Virus record (IMG/VR): IMGVR_UViG_3300009480_000001
Coordinates: 1 to 25,716 of that record
DNA: 25,716 nt
Source of the DNA: a virus
Direction: 5' to 3' (one strand)
Under the pieces are notes generated by a model. That model saw only the letters and a program-made list of their open reading frames with translations. It searched no databases and was not told the DNA's origin. Both the position numbers and the translations under genes were made by a program. Of the stretch, positions 24,701-25,716 are shown in pieces. Every line of letters begins with the position of its first letter. Position 1 is the first letter of the stretch.

Positions 24701-25716
24701 TTTAGCAGTAAAATTTTCTTTACTATCTATAGCAATAAGTTCATTTAATTCTGTATCTGAATTAATAAAATCTCTTATCGCAGCTACTTTTGTAAAATCA
24801 AAAATATCAGTATTATTTTTATACCAACCAAATAATCCGTCTTTATAATTTTCAATTAAACCAGATTTATCAGAATTATCATTTTTATGTGCTTTTTTAA
24901 TTAATCCACTAAAATGTTTTTGAACACGATTTAATTCTTGATTATAATAATGAGAATATCGTTGTATTAATTGAGTTGTAAAACCACCTGTTTCATTTTT
25001 TTGATAAAACAATTTATAAGAAGCACCTTTAATTACTCCACCTAAATCATATGATTCTCCTAATTCAATAAGTGTTTTTTCAACAGTAGGTACTTGATCC
25101 ATTAATTCAACATTTTGTTGTTGTTGTAATACAAGATGTTCATTAATACTATTTCTTAAAAGATGTATAACTATTTCAGGAATTTTATTTTTATCAACTC
25201 TATTTGGGCTTAAAGTATAAGAACTAACTAAATCAGTATCTGCAATTGCTTCAGTCAAACTTTCTATAGTAAATCCTTCAAAATCTTTTAAATTTTTAAT
25301 AATATCTAACTCATTAATAATATTAATAACACTTTTATCAAGCTTTAATTTCGCTTTAATATTAGCTGTTTTAGCTTCACTTACCCATTCTTCTAATTGT
25401 TTTAAAGAAAGCTGTGTACCTCCAGCATTATTATTTAAAATATCATTTAGTTGTTCATGAGTAAACAAAGGATTATTCTGAACATCTAAAATTCTCATAT
25501 AAAATCTACTTATATCAAGTGATTCTAATAAATTATCGTAATTAAGATTACCAATAATTTTAGTATCAAGTAATGATTGCATTTTATCAAGATCTTTTTT
25601 AACATAATCTATTAAATCAATAGATTCTGTCACTTTTGTAAGATTATCAATCTCTTGTTCCATGCTTAATTTATCAACACCATTACCATAAATTTCTTCA
25701 GCTAATTTTTGATGAA
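21743..25716 (-). CDS. Giant virion-associated protein, C-terminal part (5' end outside the window)
   Basis: The frame encodes at least 1323 residues and stays open to the window edge: upstream of the ATG at 25663 it reads HQKLAEEIYGNGVDKLS without a stop, so that ATG is probably internal. Most of it is polar and helical with acidic/lysine-rich segments. Near nt 22560-22690 is a glycine-rich hydrophobic stretch (ITGALIGFSTGGSIAALPG, then AIGGAIAGGIM), and near nt 22305-22365 a second hydrophobic helix (SYALLLIMVVKGLLW). The C-terminus is basic. Size, opposite strand and the MVFKSWLPE region resemble the giant internal or ejected virion proteins of crAss-like phages; a membrane-penetrating role is inference. 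No enzymatic motif recognised. Confidence 0.75.
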   Translation of the reverse strand, partial: HQKLAEEIYGNGVDKLSMEQEIDNLTKVTESIDLIDYVKKDLDKMQSLLDTKIIGNLNYDNLLESLDISRFYMRILDVQNNPLFTHEQLNDILNNNAGGTQLSLKQLEEWVSEAKTANIKAKLKLDKSVINIINELDIIKNLKDFEGFTIESLTEAIADTDLVSSYTLSPNRVDKNKIPEIVIHLLRNSINEHLVLQQQQNVELMDQVPTVEKTLIELGESYDLGGVIKGASYKLFYQKNETGGFTTQLIQRYSHYYNQELNRVQKHFSGLIKKAHKNDNSDKSGLIENYKDGLFGWYKNNTDIFDFTKVAAIRDFINSDTELNELIAIDSKENFTAKDFNITDKHFDELVAQQIEMLKEYKIQYYTRIERYKDEEGVGIFDDISDINKSNLEIWNLMNSPLIAVNNFDKTNNVGYYGNFTYNHLIPKKLNSKGENTNYYDKDFDIVEKHDSLYNFRNTAEKIFKYMSDSLPKNVYDNFIANSLPMHHKNYAETMVDLGIWGVGNKLVSDIKESISTYTIDDQQTSTLSKKTGLTDYSVNNSFINANKNLIRSKFKIKAIEIADDIKKEFFSLYNEDNSEIPNDFLSMTINEDSLLPMGDITGIVLEKLAFMLNVKPDINEIKRVMFVSSESSHIPVGRIIKNYVINEVVEMSSFNLPKTLGYFSKLTAEYNGRSEVLPMLNHLKDLHKTVKTLDDKERIRAVEAFEDQFNNKVLGLYNTKEKGKVSQTKIYSKEDKKRIDEIEILLKSNIVSEEDKEFLKEELKNIGRNISANQILKTLIELIRKKVLGLNPKSEANNYIQGKVANEILAASGKYFKHESYYRAEALYRNPKNHEKFKILLNRLDVFQDATNEYQEIGLSTDLSLTKLGKYIKPYALRRVVEEAIQTPLMGAFLIDNEIVGKDGITTSNIWDALDENGMLKEEFRTNENINNWEKTKGKEFDLLKGKIISALKVHGDYDELGNLLYRRSGSGRSFMVFKSWLPETIYKYWGEEHMNLEGGIKNEKGILRSATPITGALIGFSTGGSIAALPGAIGGAIAGGIMSFRIQSLDANSEIQNLKVLEELVVHGKVYLQKMIGLPANLISGKMIVKQDAIEQYQNLGFTENDAQNLTQIMQKIAIQSYALLLIMVVKGLLWDPDDEKDSARRRIYNLLSNRLVSVINDLSLYANPKEFYELVMEGAVKRTLDDVGTLVGDIGKFINGDDIYLNGPYRGQHRVVRSFNKLVLPTPFKDFTHGGFGIYGETNREYNPNQTFGTPTIERLKMPSENILRKKRMRNRSIASRIIRERYPDITPKELTKMLNKIFPSNTSGDKELKRLKNEE

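Noticed and set aside
1-25716. Stop-codon reassignment as in some crAss-like phages
   Set aside because: TAG ends ThyX at 16506, TGA ends JAB and other genes, and no recognised domain runs through an in-frame TAG or TGA.
1-25716. tRNA genes, CRISPR arrays, insertion sequences
   Set aside because: I saw no cloverleaf-like segments, regularly spaced repeats or transposase genes; the only mobile features are the introns and their endonucleases.

Overview
This AT-rich, gene-dense window looks like part of a large tailed-phage genome. Evidence for a phage is the full replication set with few gaps and many start/stop overlaps, three group I introns, phage-style nucleotide-metabolism genes, and the start of a giant virion-like protein on the opposite strand. 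The layout (PolB, SF2 helicase, DnaB-like ATPase, Sak4-like ATPase, primase, ThyX and dUTPase on one strand, a giant protein on the other) resembles crAss-like phages of Bacteroidota. I infer that from gene content, without a search. Starts are mostly preceded by A/T-rich sequence and lack obvious Shine-Dalgarno sites. TAA, TGA and TAG all end recognisable proteins, so no stop-codon reassignment is visible.

Layout. 1-360: a secreted RlpA-like double-psi barrel protein. 383-9185: the replication block. It holds family B DNA polymerase (split by intron 1, which carries a GIY-YIG homing endonuclease), SF2 helicase, an unknown protein, DnaB-like helicase, a Sak4/RecA-like ATPase (split by the small intron 2), a helix-turn-helix-like small protein, a putative ssDNA-binding protein and a TOPRIM primase. 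9215-14904: the most interesting block. It holds a predicted ubiquitin-like protein with its own strong terminator, then tightly packed genes for an E2-like protein, a JAB/JAMM protease, an E1/ThiF enzyme, an unknown protein, a Holliday-junction-resolvase-like nuclease and another unknown, closed by a second terminator. 14950-20863: nucleotide metabolism, with MazZ-like dNTP pyrophosphohydrolase, ThyX, an adenosylcobalamin-type ribonucleotide reductase and dUTPase (split by intron 3, whose HNH endonuclease frame is shifted). 20835-21717: a membrane-anchored coiled-coil protein and a small protein. 21700-21733: a bidirectional terminator between convergent blocks. 21743-25716, minus strand: the C-terminal 1323 residues of a giant protein open at the window edge.

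How they work together. The plus-strand genes would replicate phage DNA and shift the host nucleotide pool toward dTTP and deoxynucleotides. The Ubl-E2-JAB-E1 set looks like a complete phage-encoded protein-conjugation pathway embedded among replication genes. It is related in composition to the PRTRC plasmid cassettes but lacks a visible ParB. Its Ubl appears to be a precursor: about 75 residues of beta-grasp domain ending in SG, followed by a 122-residue tail that the JAMM protease could remove.
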